Assembly: GCF_007748195.1 (NCBI RefSeq)
Contig: NZ_CP037920.1
Coordinates: forward strand, 5,423,800-5,487,799
Length of the DNA stretch: 64,000 nucleotides
Reading direction: 5' to 3'
DNA from: Gimesia aquarii
Lineage (GTDB): Bacteria > Planctomycetota > Planctomycetia > Planctomycetales > Planctomycetaceae
The notes beneath the pieces were generated by a model. It searched no databases, was not told where the DNA came from, and saw only the letters and a program-made list of their open reading frames with translations. Position numbers and translations under genes: made by a program. Positions 63,325-64,000 of this stretch are shown in pieces (position 1 is the first letter of the stretch; every line of letters starts with the position of its first letter).

Positions 63325-64000
63325 CTATTGATCTGTGTCAGATGGAGAAATTCTTTCTTGCAAAGGGATCGTGTCGTAGGGAATCTGTTCTCCATACTGC
63401 CACTCCTTTGAAGTATCGACTTGCAGGACGAACGGCTCATGAGAAATGACTTTGGCTGCGTAATTAGGATTATCCCATTCGTACCTCGTCTTCCAAACCC
63501 GATGAGAGACTCTCCAGTAGGCAGGCGGGTAAGTCTCAGGATAACTGCCTTTGAAAGTCCCCTTTTTATCGGTCTCGACTCCTGCCATCGAGTTCATGGT
63601 TTCCGACTGAGTAAATCCGGGAATCTTCGGGAAACCGTAGACGCTCCAACCTATCAGTCGTTCATTTTTGAGGTCGACAACCTGACCTGTAATCGGAACC
63701 ATTTTCACAAGCTCAATCGTTCCCAAATCGAAAGAATCCTGGTCCGGGATTTCAAATTTCATTCCTAAGCGCCCCCTCTGTTTTCGGGGCAACCAAGATG
63801 TTACCGCCCGGTACCCATCCGCATATTGGGTGCATCGCAAATTGATGGGCCCCGGCGGAACAATGCACTGGAATCGTCCCTCAGCGTCGGTCACCAGATT
63901 GAACTTTAACCAGTCAAAATCTGCCCCACGGTTACTAACGGTTTGTCCATAGATCAATGTCATTCCGTAGTTCTTAACGTTCTCTTTCGTATCAGACTTT
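63325..64000 (-). CDS. Protein with a carboxypeptidase-regulatory-like beta domain (5' end cut off by window)
   Basis: The frame is open to the right edge. I translated the bases beyond the first in-frame ATG (63963) and found no stop, so the real start lies outside and at least 225 residues are encoded here. DLVTDAEGRFQCIVPPGP-like sequence (NLVTDAEGRFQCIVPPGPI) matches the carboxypeptidase regulatory-like/CnaB-type beta-sandwich found in many exported planctomycete proteins, and GQVVDLKNERLIGWSVYGFP could start a second copy (GxVxDxxxxPLxGxxV pattern). The C-terminus is polar. The rest of the protein, possibly a sigma-factor partner or a protease, cannot be seen. Confidence 0.7.
   Translation of the reverse strand, partial: KSDTKENVKNYGMTLIYGQTVSNRGADFDWLKFNLVTDAEGRFQCIVPPGPINLRCTQYADGYRAVTSWLPRKQRGRLGMKFEIPDQDSFDLGTIELVKMVPITGQVVDLKNERLIGWSVYGFPKIPGFTQSETMNSMAGVETDKKGTFKGSYPETYPPAYWRVSHRVWKTRYEWDNPNYAAKVISHEPFVLQVDTSKEWQYGEQIPYDTIPLQERISPSDTDQ

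Overview
The window looks like a chromosomal segment of a planctomycete, most likely Planctomycetales and close to Gimesia/Rubinisphaera. That placement is an inference from gene content. Diagnostic features are a DUF1549/DUF1553 gene beside a Tat-exported DUF1501 gene, three formylglycine-type sulfatases, a PQQ-like propeller with an N-terminal membrane part, a 4.7-kilo-residue secreted protein carrying the LEDRTLL motif near its N-terminus, and Flp/TadE/TadG-like proteins with no secretion ATPase nearby. Base composition is moderate, genes are mostly single or in short operons, and no transposase, integrase, phage gene or CRISPR array was seen.

Layout. 1-1364 (minus): an MlaE/MlaF-type lipid ABC transporter, cut by the left edge. 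1733-3000 (plus): a leucine-rich-repeat protein with a lysine-rich tail and an SRPBCC protein. 3009-7773 (minus): the operon DUF1549/1553, DUF1501, WD40. 8054-12034 (minus): DCC thiol-oxidoreductase, sulfatase, small membrane protein, PQQ-like propeller. 12329-17129 (plus): a von Willebrand A protein and a three-domain phospholipid-recycling fusion (MFS, PlsC, acyl ligase). 17333-18516: lexA convergent with a DinB-family gene, then tRNA-Ala(GGC) with a strong hairpin terminator. 19041-34609 (minus): a Flp-like pilin and the giant protein. 35197-40890: a lipoprotein, a TPR lipoprotein, a PA0069-like radical SAM protein, an MtfA-like peptidase and a second sulfatase. 41263-45128: a TadE/TadG-like pseudopilin cluster. 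45204-50023: a small membrane protein, then a GT39-like glycosyltransferase with an AsmA-like protein. 50342-53136: an orphan FlgI-like protein and a sterol-desaturase-family enzyme. 54040-57810: a CehA/McbA-type metallohydrolase and a third sulfatase. 57831-58916 (minus): transaldolase. 59520-62936: a fusion of two serine beta-lactamase-fold domains with a VanX-type D,D-dipeptidase. 63086 to the end: a DUF3565 protein and a truncated gene for a secreted protein.

How the genes fit together: much of the window encodes envelope and exported functions, including lipid transport and recycling, sulfated-polymer degradation, pilus-like assembly, and peptidoglycan or D-amino-acid peptide processing. 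The items most worth a second look are the beta-lactamase/beta-lactamase/VanX fusion, the FlgI-like protein away from any flagellar gene, the giant modular protein ending in a zinc-protease signature, the TadE/TadG cluster with an expanded paralogue, and the palindromes in front of lexA. No classical defence system or biosynthetic cluster was recognised. Start codons were chosen by ribosome-binding site and signal-peptide position, so several differ from the longest open frame.
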